Assembly: GCF_002904165.1 (NCBI RefSeq) | Contig: NZ_CVTD020000015.1 | Location: 372,001-436,000 of the forward strand | Length of the DNA stretch: 64,000 nucleotides | Reading direction: 5' to 3' | Source: Herbinix hemicellulosilytica | Lineage (GTDB): Bacteria > Bacillota > Clostridia > Lachnospirales > Lachnospiraceae | Shown here: one piece after another, positions 47,486 through 57,380 of the stretch | Numbering within the stretch: the stretch's first letter is position 1 | How the letters are laid out: every line of letters starts with the position of its first letter | Program-made: the position numbers and the translations under genes | Notes under the pieces: generated by a model | Databases searched by the model: none | Told to the model about the DNA's origin: nothing | The model's input: the letters and a program-made list of their open reading frames with translations, nothing else

Positions 47486-48667
47486 TTAAATTTCCTCCTC
47501 TGCCAGACGGTATATATTCAAAATATCCTCCTTGGTAAGAGGGATGTAGGATTGTATTTGAATCTTTCCGCCGTTCGTGGTCATATCGGCAATTTTTTCA
47601 TAATCAGAAGGATCTATGCCAAGTTCCTTCATAGTGGTCGGCATACCGATGGTTTTAAAATACTGTTTCAAGGCTTCGATTCCCTTTAAGGCTGTCTTTT
47701 CCGGATGTTCATGGTCCATTTCTATCCCCATAACCCGGTTGGCAAATTGGCTGAATTTTCTTATATCATAATGATAGATGTATCTTGCCCAAGCAGGGAA
47801 CAATACCGCAAGGCCTGCCCCGTGAGCCACGTCAAACAGGCCGCTGAAATCATGCTCCAGTTTATGGACTGAAAAAGGCGCAGTCTTGCCGCAGCCTGTA
47901 AGACCGTTGTGGGAAAGGCTTGATGCCCACATTAGGGTAGCCCTGGCCTCATAATTGTCCGGTTCGTTTATGGCAACCAGTCCGGCATTTTTTACGGCCA
48001 CCATAAGGCCTTCCGAAATCCGGTCGGTAAGATCGTTATCTTCATCCGGTGTAAAATACCGCTCAAAAGTATGCATTAATATGTCTACAATCCCGCAGGC
48101 GGTCTGATATTTGGACACGGAAAAAGTATTTTCCGGATTCATAAAGGCGACTACGGGCCTTAGCAAATCATGGTTTAATGAACGTTTTAAATGGTTTTCG
48201 GGATTTGTAACCACATGTGAATTGCTCATTTCACTTCCGGCAGCAGCAATGGTAAGAACAACCCCAACAGGAAACATTCTGGTCGGCTTTATTTGGTTTA
48301 TTATCATATCCCAGGGATCCATATTGTTTGCCAGTCCCATGCCGATACTTTTGGCAGAATCTATAACGCTGCCTCCTCCTACGGCTAAAATGAAATCTAC
48401 ATTTTCCTTCTTTGCAAATTCGATTCCTTTCCTAATAAGGTCTATTCTCGGATTTGCCACCACTCCACCGAGTTCCACGTATTTAAGACCTGCCTCATCC
48501 AGTTGTTTTCTTACCTTTCCAAGCAGGCCGGTCTTTTCTGCACTCCCGCTGCCGTAATGAAGAAGGATCTTTTTACACCCAAACTCTTTTAAAACTTCTC
48601 CGATTAAATCATCGGAATTTCTGCCGAAATAAACCTTTGTAGGTGTATAATACACAAAATCATTCAT
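47486..48667 (-). CDS. Iron-containing alcohol dehydrogenase (BdhA/YugJ-like)
   Basis: 393 aa. Group III Fe-ADH with the NADH-binding GGGSVIDSAKSIGMG motif, the family signature GLTGCGKTAPFSVHKLEHDF, and the metal ligands (Asp in GIVDILMHTFERYF, His in VHKLEHDFSG and AHGAGLAVLFPAWARYI). Resembles NADH-dependent butanol/aldehyde dehydrogenases of Clostridia. It would reduce aldehydes to alcohols in fermentation; substrate preference cannot be read. Confidence 0.93.
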   Translation of the reverse strand: MNDFVYYTPTKVYFGRNSDDLIGEVLKEFGCKKILLHYGSGSAEKTGLLGKVRKQLDEAGLKYVELGGVVANPRIDLIRKGIEFAKKENVDFILAVGGGSVIDSAKSIGMGLANNMDPWDMIINQIKPTRMFPVGVVLTIAAAGSEMSNSHVVTNPENHLKRSLNHDLLRPVVAFMNPENTFSVSKYQTACGIVDILMHTFERYFTPDEDNDLTDRISEGLMVAVKNAGLVAINEPDNYEARATLMWASSLSHNGLTGCGKTAPFSVHKLEHDFSGLFDVAHGAGLAVLFPAWARYIYHYDIRKFSQFANRVMGIEMDHEHPEKTALKGIEALKQYFKTIGMPTTMKELGIDPSDYEKIADMTTNGGKIQIQSYIPLTKEDILNIYRLAEEEI

Positions 48668-48767
48668 AATTTCTGCCCGTCCTTTCTGTTAATTTATATA
48701 GATGAGGTTTTTGCATTTCCTTGGCCTTGCATTGCCATTCGTGTAATACACTTTTTAGTATCCGTAT

Positions 48768-51560
48768 TTACAGGTCCATCTTTTGGCGCAGTACCATCTG
48801 CAATATTCCTCCGTGACGATAATAGTCCACATCGACCACAGAATCAAATCTTATCCTTGCCTTAAAACATACTTTCTTGTCGTCTTTTGCCGTGGCGACA
48901 ACATCAGCCAAATCCCCGGGTTTTATATTATCATCAAGCATTATATCTATAATCTCTTCTCCGGTAAGGCCTAGGCTTTCCGCCGATTCGCCCTCCATAA
49001 ACTGTAATGGCAAAACTCCCATCATAACCAAATTTGACCTGTGAATTCTTTCAAAACTCTCTGCAATAACAGCCTTTACTCCCAGCAAACTCGGCCCCTT
49101 TGCTGCCCAGTCCCTGGATGAACCCATTCCGTAATCTTTGCCTGCCAGGACTACCAGGCCTGTATTATCTTCTTTATATCTCATGCATGCATCATAAATC
49201 GGCATTACTTCACCGGTAGGCCAGTAAGTGGTATAGCCACCTTCCGTTCCCGGAGCAATACGGTTGCGGATGCGGATGTTGGCAAATGTCCCTCGCATCA
49301 TTACTTCATGATTTCCTCTTCTTGAACCGTAAGTATTAAAATCTTTCGGTTCTATACCGTGTTCCATAAGATATTTGCCTGCCGGGGTATTCTTTCCGAT
49401 GGCTCCCGCAGGGGAAATATGGTCCGTTGTTACCGAATCACCCAAACTTGCGATTACCCTAAGCCCTTTTAACGGTTTTACTTTATCCGGCTTCGGGGAA
49501 AGGCCGGTAAAGAAAGGCGGTTTTCTTATATATGTTGATTCTTCGTCAAATTCATACAAGCTTCCCTCACTGATTTTTATTTCATTCCAAAGCTCATTGT
49601 CGCTATATACTTTACCGTATTCTTTTTTAAACAGTTCAGGTTTTACATATTTAACAACAGCATTCCTGATTTCCTCGGAAGTAGGCCAAATATCCGAAAG
49701 GAATACTTCGTTGCCGTTCTTATCTAATCCTATGGGATCTTTTGTCATATCTATGTCTACCGTTCCGGCTAGGGCATATGCAATTACTAGGGGAGGGGAA
49801 GCCAGGTAATTTGCTTTTACCAAAGGATGAATTCTTCCTTCAAAATTTCTGTTGCCCGATAGTACCGAAGCTACCAAAAGGTCATTATTTACTATTGCAT
49901 CCGTAATTTCGGGAAGAAGGGGACCGGAGTTTCCGATACAGGTAGTGCATCCGTAGCCTACAACATTAAACCCCAAAGCTTCAAGATACGGCATAAGTCC
50001 CGCTTCTATAAGATAATCCGTAACCACTTTTGAACCTGGTGCAAGGGATGTCTTTACATAAGCAGGGACTTTTAACCCTTTTTCTACTGCTTTTTTTGCA
50101 AGAATACCCGCACCCAGCATAACGGACGGGTTGGAAGTATTGGTGCAGGAAGTTATGGCCGCTATAACCACAGCCCCGGTTCTCATAACCCCATTCCTTC
50201 CGTCGGGCAAATTTATCATAACCTCTTTATTAAATTCATCTTTTGTAAGGCCATAACCCTGATTACCGTTAGGTGCCGTAACACTGGTTCTGAAAGCTTC
50301 CTTCATTTTGCTAAGAGGAATTAAGTCCTGAGGCCGTTTAGGCCCTGAAAGGGCGGTTTCAACAGTCGACAAATCCAGTTCAATAACCTCAGTATATACC
50401 GGGTCTTCATTACCTTTTTCATAAAACATACCGTTGGCCTTAAGATACTCTTTGACTTTTTCTACATGTTCCCTCGTTCTTCCTGTAAGAAGCAGATAAT
50501 TCAAAGTTTCGTCATCTACAGGGAAATAACCGCAGGTGGCCCCGTATTCCGGAGCCATATTGGCTATGGTAGCCCTGTCAGCCAGACTTAAGTCATGAAT
50601 CCCTTCTCCGAAGTATTCGACAAACCTGCCTACTACCCCTTTGTCTCTTAGAAGCTTGGTAATTCTTAAAGCAAGGTCGGTTGCCGTAACTCCGGCTGAA
50701 AGTTTTCCTTTTAACCTAACCCCAACAACCTCAGGTATAGGAAAATATGAGGGTTGTCCGAGCATTCCGGCTTCGGCTTCAATTCCGCCGACTCCCCAGC
50801 CTAGTACTCCCAGTCCGTTAACCATTGTGGTATGGGAATCGGTTCCTACAAGAGTATCGGGATAGAGTACATTTAAATCTGAAATTTCGTTTAAATTGCC
50901 CTCGGATTTATCATTTGACTTACCTTCTATTACTACCTTTGCCAGATATTCCAAATTAACCTGATGAACTATTCCCGTTGAAGGAGGAACTACACTGAAA
51001 TTATCAAAAGCTTTCTGTGCCCAGTTTAAAAACTGGTATCTTTCCTTGTTTCTTTCAAATTCCTTCTTTACATTGCCTGCTAATGCATCCGGCAAACCAT
51101 AATAATCTACCTGTACCGAATGATCGATAACAAGATCAACAGGCACTTCCGGATTAATTCTTTTTACCAATGCTTCAATATCTACGGCGTCCTCTTTCTT
51201 ATCGGCTTCCGATTCGGATGATGCTTTTGCGTATTCTGCCATAGCCATTCTCATAGATGCCAGATCCAGTACGGCAGGAACACCGGTAAAATCCTGCAGG
51301 ATAACCCGGGCAGGTTTAAAGGGTACTTCCCCCTTTCCTCCCCTGTGATTTGCCCAGTTTGCCAGATCCGTAATATGATCGTCCGTTATGGCTACTCCAT
51401 CCCATTGGCGAAGCACAGATTCCAGCAGTATCTTTATGGAATAAGGCAGGTGTTTTACGTCATATCCGTAATCCTCCAAAGCTTCAAGGCTGTATATAAT
51501 ATAGCTCTTATTATTTATTTTAAGATGCCTTTTGGCATTCTCTTTGAACTTGCTTTTCAA
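48768..51560 (-). CDS. acnA: Aconitate hydratase (AcnA)
   Basis: 930 aa, starting at the TTG at 51560 (GAGGTG 6 nt upstream; the GTG at 51569 overlaps that site). Converts citrate to isocitrate. AcnA/IRP-type features: [49 protein letters not shown], the [4Fe-4S] cysteines in [11 protein letters not shown] and [10 protein letters not shown], and the swivel domain ([20 protein letters not shown]). No other TCA gene lies next to it. Confidence 0.98.
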   Translation of the reverse strand: MKSKFKENAKRHLKINNKSYIIYSLEALEDYGYDVKHLPYSIKILLESVLRQWDGVAITDDHITDLANWANHRGGKGEVPFKPARVILQDFTGVPAVLDLASMRMAMAEYAKASSESEADKKEDAVDIEALVKRINPEVPVDLVIDHSVQVDYYGLPDALAGNVKKEFERNKERYQFLNWAQKAFDNFSVVPPSTGIVHQVNLEYLAKVVIEGKSNDKSEGNLNEISDLNVLYPDTLVGTDSHTTMVNGLGVLGWGVGGIEAEAGMLGQPSYFPIPEVVGVRLKGKLSAGVTATDLALRITKLLRDKGVVGRFVEYFGEGIHDLSLADRATIANMAPEYGATCGYFPVDDETLNYLLLTGRTREHVEKVKEYLKANGMFYEKGNEDPVYTEVIELDLSTVETALSGPKRPQDLIPLSKMKEAFRTSVTAPNGNQGYGLTKDEFNKEVMINLPDGRNGVMRTGAVVIAAITSCTNTSNPSVMLGAGILAKKAVEKGLKVPAYVKTSLAPGSKVVTDYLIEAGLMPYLEALGFNVVGYGCTTCIGNSGPLLPEITDAIVNNDLLVASVLSGNRNFEGRIHPLVKANYLASPPLVIAYALAGTVDIDMTKDPIGLDKNGNEVFLSDIWPTSEEIRNAVVKYVKPELFKKEYGKVYSDNELWNEIKISEGSLYEFDEESTYIRKPPFFTGLSPKPDKVKPLKGLRVIASLGDSVTTDHISPAGAIGKNTPAGKYLMEHGIEPKDFNTYGSRRGNHEVMMRGTFANIRIRNRIAPGTEGGYTTYWPTGEVMPIYDACMRYKEDNTGLVVLAGKDYGMGSSRDWAAKGPSLLGVKAVIAESFERIHRSNLVMMGVLPLQFMEGESAESLGLTGEEIIDIMLDDNIKPGDLADVVATAKDDKKVCFKARIRFDSVVDVDYYRHGGILQMVLRQKMDL

Positions 51561-51611
51561 TCGGATCACCTCTCTTTTATTTTGATTTTACATTATTTTA
51601 TTGTTTATTCT

Positions 51612-51640
51612 ATGATACATGATTTAATAACCGTTGCCAA
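51612..51640 (-). promoter_or_regulatory. Promoter of acnA
   Basis: On the minus strand TTGGCA (51640-51635), 17 bp, TATCAT (51617-51612), about 50 bp from the TTG start. A moderate sigma-A promoter. Confidence 0.5.
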
Positions 51641-51805
51641 GCCGCCTTTCTTTTTTTCCAAAAAATTTACGGCAGCTTTTACTTAAAAAAATACGTTTTG
51701 CCCTCAATTTTCTTTTAATTATTTGGCAAATCAATTTAAGCCGATGCCCAGGTTAACTTCATTTTTCTGCACTGTCAAGTAATATAATTGTAAAGTTTAA
51801 ATAGC

Positions 51806-51845
51806 AAAAAGAGTGTAACAACTAAACATGTTTACACTCTTTTTA
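51806..51845 (-). terminator. Terminator downstream of galK
   Basis: AAAAAGAGTGTAAACA / TGTTACACTCTTTTT-type stem, T runs on both sides, located about 40 bp after the galK stop on the minus strand. A strong, probably bidirectional terminator. Confidence 0.85.
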
Positions 51846-51883
51846 TGTCCATAGCATATTATATTTAAATTATTATGCCGATT

Positions 51884-53071
51884 TTACAGCCTGTATGGCC
51901 CGTCGCCGGATTTAACGGCATAAAAATCTGCCTTCATTCCGGTTTTTTCTTCGTAAATCCTGCCCACATTTTCCATAAATGCCCCTACACACTCTTCATC
52001 TACAATGTTTACGGTACAACCGCCGAAACCGGCTCCGGTCATTCTGGCACCGATTACCCCATCCTGCAATATGGCAGCTTCAAAAAGCGTATCCAGATTA
52101 AGGCCGGTTACCTCATAATCATCTCTTAAGGATATGTGGGATTCTTTCATAAGTAAACCAAATTTTTTAATGTCATCTTTCTTAAGAGCTTCAAAGGCTT
52201 CTTTTGTTCTCTGGTTTTCATATACGGCATGTTTTGCCCTACGGATTAAAGTTTCTTCCTTTATAACATCCTTATGGGTTTCAAATTCTTCCCTTGATAA
52301 ATCCCCCAAGGTCTTTATATTAATGACAGTTTGCAGTCTTCTTAATGCTTCTTCACATTCGCTTCTTCGCTCATTATATTTAGATTCATTTAAACCTCTT
52401 TTTTTATTGCTGTTGGCAATTATTATTTTTTTATTTTTCAGATTGAGTGGCGCATATTCATACTCCAGGGTTGAAGTATTCAAAAATATGGCATGGTCTT
52501 TTTTGCCCATAGCCACGGCAAACTGATCCATAATCCCGCAATTAACCCCGACATATTTATTCTCCGCGTACTGAGTAAGCAGAGATATGTCTTTTAAACT
52601 TATATCAATGTCATACAAATCCTTTGCTATGTATGCCATAAGCACTTCAATGCTGGCCGATGAGGACAGGCCTGAACCGTTGGGAATATCTCCGAAGAAA
52701 AGAATATCCATACCCCGGTCAATTTTGGGCATAAATGAATGCCGGGCAAATGCCCACAGTACACCTATGGGATAATCTGCCCAGGCATTCTTTCTGTTAC
52801 TGCTTAAAACACCCGCAGATAAAATTTCATCCAGAGATGAATATATTATCCCCTTTTCGGGAAAATTCATGGAATAAAATCTAAATATTCTGTCACTACG
52901 AAGCCGTGCTGCCCCGTAAGTACCAATCTCCAGGGCACAGGGAAACACATGTCCTCCGTTATAGTCGGTATGTTCTCCGATCAGGTTAACCCTGCCCGGA
53001 GCAAAATATACCTGTACCCCGTCATTGTAATTGTAAACATCTTTAAACCATTTCAGCAATTTATCTTTCAT
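51884..53071 (-). CDS. galK: Galactokinase
   Basis: 395 aa GHMP kinase that phosphorylates galactose in the Leloir pathway. Motifs: FAPGRVNLIGEHTDYNGGHV near residue 25, GDIPNGSGLSSSASIEVLMA, and MTGAGFGGCTVNIV near residue 345. GGGAGG precedes the ATG. Single gene with its own terminator; galT and galE are not adjacent. Confidence 0.97.
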   Translation of the reverse strand: MKDKLLKWFKDVYNYNDGVQVYFAPGRVNLIGEHTDYNGGHVFPCALEIGTYGAARLRSDRIFRFYSMNFPEKGIIYSSLDEILSAGVLSSNRKNAWADYPIGVLWAFARHSFMPKIDRGMDILFFGDIPNGSGLSSSASIEVLMAYIAKDLYDIDISLKDISLLTQYAENKYVGVNCGIMDQFAVAMGKKDHAIFLNTSTLEYEYAPLNLKNKKIIIANSNKKRGLNESKYNERRSECEEALRRLQTVINIKTLGDLSREEFETHKDVIKEETLIRRAKHAVYENQRTKEAFEALKKDDIKKFGLLMKESHISLRDDYEVTGLNLDTLFEAAILQDGVIGARMTGAGFGGCTVNIVDEECVGAFMENVGRIYEEKTGMKADFYAVKSGDGPYRL

Positions 53072-53255
53072 TTTTCCTCCCCATGATATTTCGTTTTTAC
53101 TTATTATATAGCTTAAACTACCTTCAAAAACTTCCTATAAGCCGGTAGGCTTCCCATTATTAAGCCTTTTACCCAATAAGTATGGTTCATATTATACTGT
53201 TTTAAAAGTATATCACAGGGAAGAAAAAATAAAAAGCCGTACATATTTTATTTAG

Positions 53256-54035
53256 TTATCCCATCAGGTAATTTCTCATGTTCTTTAAAGCCGATTTTTC
53301 CAGGCGGCTGACCTGTGCCTGTGAAATATTTATTTCTTTTGCAACTTCCATCTGTGTTTTTCCTTCGAAAAACCTAAGCTTTATAATATTATATTCTCTC
53401 GGAGGTAGCTTTTTCATGGCCTCCTTTAAAGATATGGTTTCAATCCAGTTCTCCTCTCTGTTTTTCTTATCGCTGACTTGATCCATTATATACAGGGCAT
53501 CCCCGCCCTCAACGTATACTGGGTCATACAGCGATACAGGGCTTTGGATTGCATCAAGGGCATAAACTATTTCTTCTTTGCTGATACCGATTTCTTCGGC
53601 TATCTCACTGATTGTCGGCTCTTTATCATTCTTTTTTGCCAAAGCTTCCTTGGCATAGATCGCCTTATATGCCGTATCCCTTAAGGACCTGCTGACACGG
53701 ATTGCATTGTTGTCTCTCAAATACCTTCTTATTTCACCGATTATCATTGGAACGGCATAGGTGGAGAACTTAACATTTTGAGTTACATCAAAGTTGTCGA
53801 TAGCCTTCATCAGACCTATACAGCCTATCTGGAACAAATCGTCCACATTTTCGTTGCTGTTGGAAAACCGCTGAATAATGGACAGAACCAGACGCAAATT
53901 TCCTTTTATATAAGCCTCCCTTGCCTCCTTGTCGCCCTTTAAAATTCTTTGGAACAGTTCTTCCTTTTCACTGTTTTTCAGCAATGGCAGCTTGGATGTA
54001 TTTACTCCGCATATCTCTACCTTATAAAGAGCCAT
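53256..54035 (-). CDS. sigG: Sporulation sigma factor SigG
   Basis: 259 aa, the late forespore sigma factor. Typical N-terminus (YKVEICGVNTSKLPLLKNSE), region 2 (DDLFQIGCIGLMKAIDNFDV, FSTYAVPMIIGEIRRYLRDN), region 3, and region 4 (LPPREYNIIKLRFFEGKTQM, ISQAQVSRLEKSALKNMRNY). It follows sigE by 114 bp, the conserved spoIIGA-sigE-sigG order. Confidence 0.98.
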   Translation of the reverse strand: MALYKVEICGVNTSKLPLLKNSEKEELFQRILKGDKEAREAYIKGNLRLVLSIIQRFSNSNENVDDLFQIGCIGLMKAIDNFDVTQNVKFSTYAVPMIIGEIRRYLRDNNAIRVSRSLRDTAYKAIYAKEALAKKNDKEPTISEIAEEIGISKEEIVYALDAIQSPVSLYDPVYVEGGDALYIMDQVSDKKNREENWIETISLKEAMKKLPPREYNIIKLRFFEGKTQMEVAKEINISQAQVSRLEKSALKNMRNYLMG

Positions 54036-54149
54036 AACGAAACCTCCGAATCATTATGTCAATAATATTTTTTGCTAAAATAATGATTCACTTTTTAATG
54101 GCTCTTTATACGGTAATTTTCAATGTAATAATTTCCATATAAAATTAAT

Positions 54150-54890
54150 TTATTCCATTCTTACCATTTCTTTCTTTAAACGTTTTATAATCTTTTTTTC
54201 CAATCTGGATATATATGATTGGGAAATCCCGAGAAGATCAGCTACTTCTTTCTGTGTTTTTTCGTTGCCGTCATCATTGCTTAATCCGAATCTCAAATCT
54301 ACTATGATTCTCTCCCTTTCGGATAATTTTGATAAAGCTTTTCTGAGAAGCTTTCGGTCAACTTCTTCTTCTATATTGCGGTATATAACATCTTCATCGG
54401 TTCCCAGAATATCCGACAGTAAAAGTTCATTTCCGTCCCAATCCACATTCAAAGGCTCGTCAATAGATACTTCCAGTTTCGTTTTATTGTTGCGCCTTAA
54501 ATACATGAGAATTTCATTTTCTATACAACGGGAGGCATATGTGGCCAATTTAATATTTTTATCCGGATTGAAAGTATTTATGGCTTTAATCAGGCCTATG
54601 GTGCCGATTGATATTAAATCCTCCACACCCACACCTGTATTATCGAATTTTTTTGCTATGTAAACTACCAGTCTTAAGTTATGTTCCACTAAAATAGCTT
54701 TAACTTCCGCGTCCCGTTCGGTTCCAAGCTCATTTATGATTTCTGCTTCCCGTACGGCATCAAGCGGCGGAGGCAGTATCTCAGCACCACCTATGTAATG
54801 AATATCGCCCTTTTGTCCAAATAAAATTGATCTTATATCAGGTATCATGCGAATCTTAAATTTATTCGGTATAGACAACTTTAACAGCAT
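54150..54890 (-). CDS. sigE: Sporulation sigma factor SigE precursor
   Basis: 246 aa early mother-cell sigma factor, made as an inactive pro-protein. The ATG at 54890 has GGAGGT 5 nt upstream; an upstream ATG is not supported. The first 20-30 residues form the pro-sequence to be removed by SpoIIGA. Region 2 ([40 protein letters not shown]) and region 4 ([38 protein letters not shown]) are clear. It follows spoIIGA by 42 bp. Confidence 0.97.
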   Translation of the reverse strand: MLLKLSIPNKFKIRMIPDIRSILFGQKGDIHYIGGAEILPPPLDAVREAEIINELGTERDAEVKAILVEHNLRLVVYIAKKFDNTGVGVEDLISIGTIGLIKAINTFNPDKNIKLATYASRCIENEILMYLRRNNKTKLEVSIDEPLNVDWDGNELLLSDILGTDEDVIYRNIEEEVDRKLLRKALSKLSERERIIVDLRFGLSNDDGNEKTQKEVADLLGISQSYISRLEKKIIKRLKKEMVRME

Positions 54891-54932
54891 ATTTGACCTC
54901 CCCATAACTTTCACTAATTAGCCTACAAACTT

Positions 54933-55847
54933 TTACAGCAGTTCCTTATGTAAAATTACATGATAATCCTTACCATCGGTCAGTGGGTTATCACAGATTG
55001 CGGCTGTCACCTGTTCGTTGCAAATAACTTCTTTTCCTGTATGTATAATTACCTTATCAAGACATACACCAAGCAGCATTCCGCACTTACCCACACTCCT
55101 GTAAGGTATAAAACTAAAGCCTTTTATCTTATCCGCTTGCTTTTCCCAATAAAAATCCTTTGCTTTTCCCTCCAAAAAACTTTTGGCTTCTTCCACGTAA
55201 CTTTTTATTTCAGGTGTCATAAGCTGTTCCATAACGGTATTCTCCATAACCATAACAGGCTTGCTTCGAAGCGGATCATACAGGCAGTTTCCCGTATCCA
55301 TAAGCCCTTTGGTTTTAACCTTCCGATCGTTAAAAATCAACTCCACGTCATATATTAACGGCCTGTGAAGCTGATACAGCCTAAGAAGCCAAATCAGAAA
55401 CAATGAGGTTACTGCGACAATTACTGCCGCCGCACAAACATATAAAATAGGAATATTACTGAAGGCTACTCCCCTGCCGATGTTAATCAAATGTAGCCTC
55501 AAATTTGTATGATAATAAACGGCATTTATAAATCCACCAATAAAATATGTAATTAAATTTAAAACTACCCATTGCTTAAAAAGATCCGCTGCTTTAAGTC
55601 TTCCGAACGCAACCACAATCATCAGCAATGAAGCAGCAACATACATCACAATGAACTTAAAAAAATAATTTATCCAAGGAAAAATACTTAAAATTACAGC
55701 AAAACCTGCTCCAAGCGAGGCAGCCGATATCATCCTTAAAGGGCTGCTGTTTTTTTTACCCGCTTTTTTTAATATAATTATTAAAATCAAGTCAAATAAA
55801 AAATTTAAAAGAAACACAATATCCGGATAGACTTCAAGGTACAACAT
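54933..55847 (-). CDS. spoIIGA: SigE-processing peptidase SpoIIGA
   Basis: 304 aa membrane aspartic protease that activates pro-SigE. The N-terminal half has about five membrane segments (PDIVFLLNFLFDLILIII and onward). The C-terminal half is cytoplasmic, with the active-site aspartate in TKGLMDTGNCLYDPL. Directly upstream of sigE. The ATG at 55847 is very close to GGAGGT; the next codon, a TTG 6 nt away, may be the true start. Confidence 0.95.
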   Translation of the reverse strand: MLYLEVYPDIVFLLNFLFDLILIIILKKAGKKNSSPLRMISAASLGAGFAVILSIFPWINYFFKFIVMYVAASLLMIVVAFGRLKAADLFKQWVVLNLITYFIGGFINAVYYHTNLRLHLINIGRGVAFSNIPILYVCAAAVIVAVTSLFLIWLLRLYQLHRPLIYDVELIFNDRKVKTKGLMDTGNCLYDPLRSKPVMVMENTVMEQLMTPEIKSYVEEAKSFLEGKAKDFYWEKQADKIKGFSFIPYRSVGKCGMLLGVCLDKVIIHTGKEVICNEQVTAAICDNPLTDGKDYHVILHKELL

Positions 55848-55881
55848 TCACCTCCGGTTTAAAAACTTGTTTATATGTATA

Positions 55882-55914
55882 ATTATAACTTGTTTGAAAT
55901 ATATAATTTGTCAA
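55882..55914 (-). promoter_or_regulatory. spoIIG-type promoter with wide spacing
   Basis: On the minus strand TTGACA (55914-55909), 21 bp, TATAAT (55887-55882), 35 bp before the spoIIGA start. The B. subtilis spoIIG promoter likewise has an abnormally long spacer (22 bp) and needs Spo0A-P. TTGACAAA here overlaps a weak Spo0A-box-like sequence (TGTCAAT on the plus strand) and another is at 55928. Confidence 0.6.
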
Positions 55915-56073
55915 TTTCTGGTTATTATGTCAGATTTTTTGTTTACTAAATTTTACATTTATAGATTAAAAATCTTATTATAGGAGTCGGAAGAAAGTTC
56001 ATTCCATAAAAATCATAGCTGACTATATCTGTTTAATTTCTTATAATACCATAAAAACAAATTATAACCGGGC

Positions 56074-56179
56074 ATGTCAAAAACCGACGTATTAAAGACA
56101 AAAAAAGACTCCGGGACAAGTAATAAGGTTTTTTATATAAGGCATCATACTTGTCACAGAGTCATTTTTTGACATGACC
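56074..56179. repeat. Nested inverted repeat with a terminator, downstream of the LCP gene
   Basis: Outer arms GGGCATGTCAAAAA (56074-56087) and TTTTTGACATGACCC (56165-56179) match with one extra base. Inside, on the minus strand, GACTCTGTGACAAGTA / TACTTGTCCCGGAGTC (14 of 16 paired) is followed by TTTTTTT: a terminator for the LCP gene. The outer arms and the size (about 106 bp) resemble a small mobile repeat; only one copy was noticed in the window. Confidence 0.65.
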
Positions 56180-56244
56180 CAAACGGATTTTTCGTACAAA
56201 AGGGATATTATACCCATCGAATATATCATACTTAAATTAAACCG

Positions 56245-57321
56245 TTATTCTGCGCCGTATATTTTTGAGCGGATTTCTTTTATATTCTTTTCAAAATCAA
56301 TTCCCAAGACAGCCATATTGTTTATACGTAAATTTTTATATGAATTACTTACGGGAACAGTCAGCTGCTGTAAATCATACAAAGCATATGTCGGTAGTGA
56401 TAAAATCAATGAGAAGATTTCACCTTCAGTCAAATTAGTTGTAACTTCCGGCAGTATTTCGTTCATTAAACCGTTAAGCCTTGTAATGCTTAATCCTTTT
56501 ACTCCGTTAAAAATCTTTTCCAAAACCTCTCTTTGCCTGGCAGTTCTTGCAAAATCAGTACCTATATAACGATTTCTGACATACCCAAGCGTTTGCTTGC
56601 CGTTTAAAAGATAAGATCCTGGGCCGGTTAGCTTATCAAGGGCTTCGTCCTGGCCATTTAACCGGTTAAGCTCTTCGACATAATTATTTATGATAGGGAC
56701 TTCTTTATCTGTAACGTCCAGTTTAATTCCGCCGACAGCATCAACTATTTCTATAAATGCATAGAAATCTACCGATACAAACCTGTCTACTTTTATCTTA
56801 AAATTCTTTTCTATCGTATCCATTAGAAGGCCGGCCCCACCAAGCGCATATGCCGCATTTATACGGTTGTTCTTCTTTCCCGGTATTTTTAGGTAAATAT
56901 CTCTAAGAATTGATGTGGCCGTTATAGTTTTATTCCTTTTATTTATAGAAACGATTATCATAGCGTCCGAACGACCAAAACCGCCTTTCTTTCTTGTGTC
57001 GCTTCCGATTAGAAGAATATTGGTTACATCATCATCATTTACAATCGGTGTCTGATTATCCTCCATATTTTTGCGAATCCGTTCTTCAATCAAATCAATT
57101 TCTTCTTTAGGTGAATCAGTTATATCGGCAAATAAATCTTCCGGCTCAGGTTCCAATTCTTCCTCATCTATGTATGTTTCTTCTACAGCCGAAACTATAT
57201 TTATTTTTTTTATGTATGAACGGATTATAAAAAAGACAGAGATTGCAATAATTAACAGTACAGATATGAATAAAGCACCGGATATCAGAAGAATCTTCCT
57301 AATACTTCCCCTCTTCAACAT
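56245..57321 (-). CDS. LCP (LytR-CpsA-Psr) family glycopolymer transferase
   Basis: 358 aa. One N-terminal membrane anchor (ILLISGALFISVLLIIAISV), an acidic linker (VEETYIDEEELEPEPEDLFA), then the LCP catalytic domain: NILLIGSDTRKKGGFGRSDA, TATSILRDIYLKIPGKKNNR, YALGGAGLLMDTIEKNFKIK, FARTARQREVLEKI. These enzymes attach polysaccharides or teichoic acids to peptidoglycan. Here it is the last gene of the polysaccharide cluster, so it probably anchors that polymer. Confidence 0.93.
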   Translation of the reverse strand: MLKRGSIRKILLISGALFISVLLIIAISVFFIIRSYIKKINIVSAVEETYIDEEELEPEPEDLFADITDSPKEEIDLIEERIRKNMEDNQTPIVNDDDVTNILLIGSDTRKKGGFGRSDAMIIVSINKRNKTITATSILRDIYLKIPGKKNNRINAAYALGGAGLLMDTIEKNFKIKVDRFVSVDFYAFIEIVDAVGGIKLDVTDKEVPIINNYVEELNRLNGQDEALDKLTGPGSYLLNGKQTLGYVRNRYIGTDFARTARQREVLEKIFNGVKGLSITRLNGLMNEILPEVTTNLTEGEIFSLILSLPTYALYDLQQLTVPVSNSYKNLRINNMAVLGIDFEKNIKEIRSKIYGAE

Positions 57322-57380
57322 AATAACAACCTCTTTAATCCTAAATGTTTTTTCCTTATTATTATGGAACTGACAAATAC

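Larger units (their letters stand above)
51561..51883. other. Gap between galK and acnA
   Basis: 323 bp. It holds the acnA promoter (51612-51640) and the galK terminator (51806-51845). The rest is AT-rich without a recognised signal. Confidence 0.7.
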
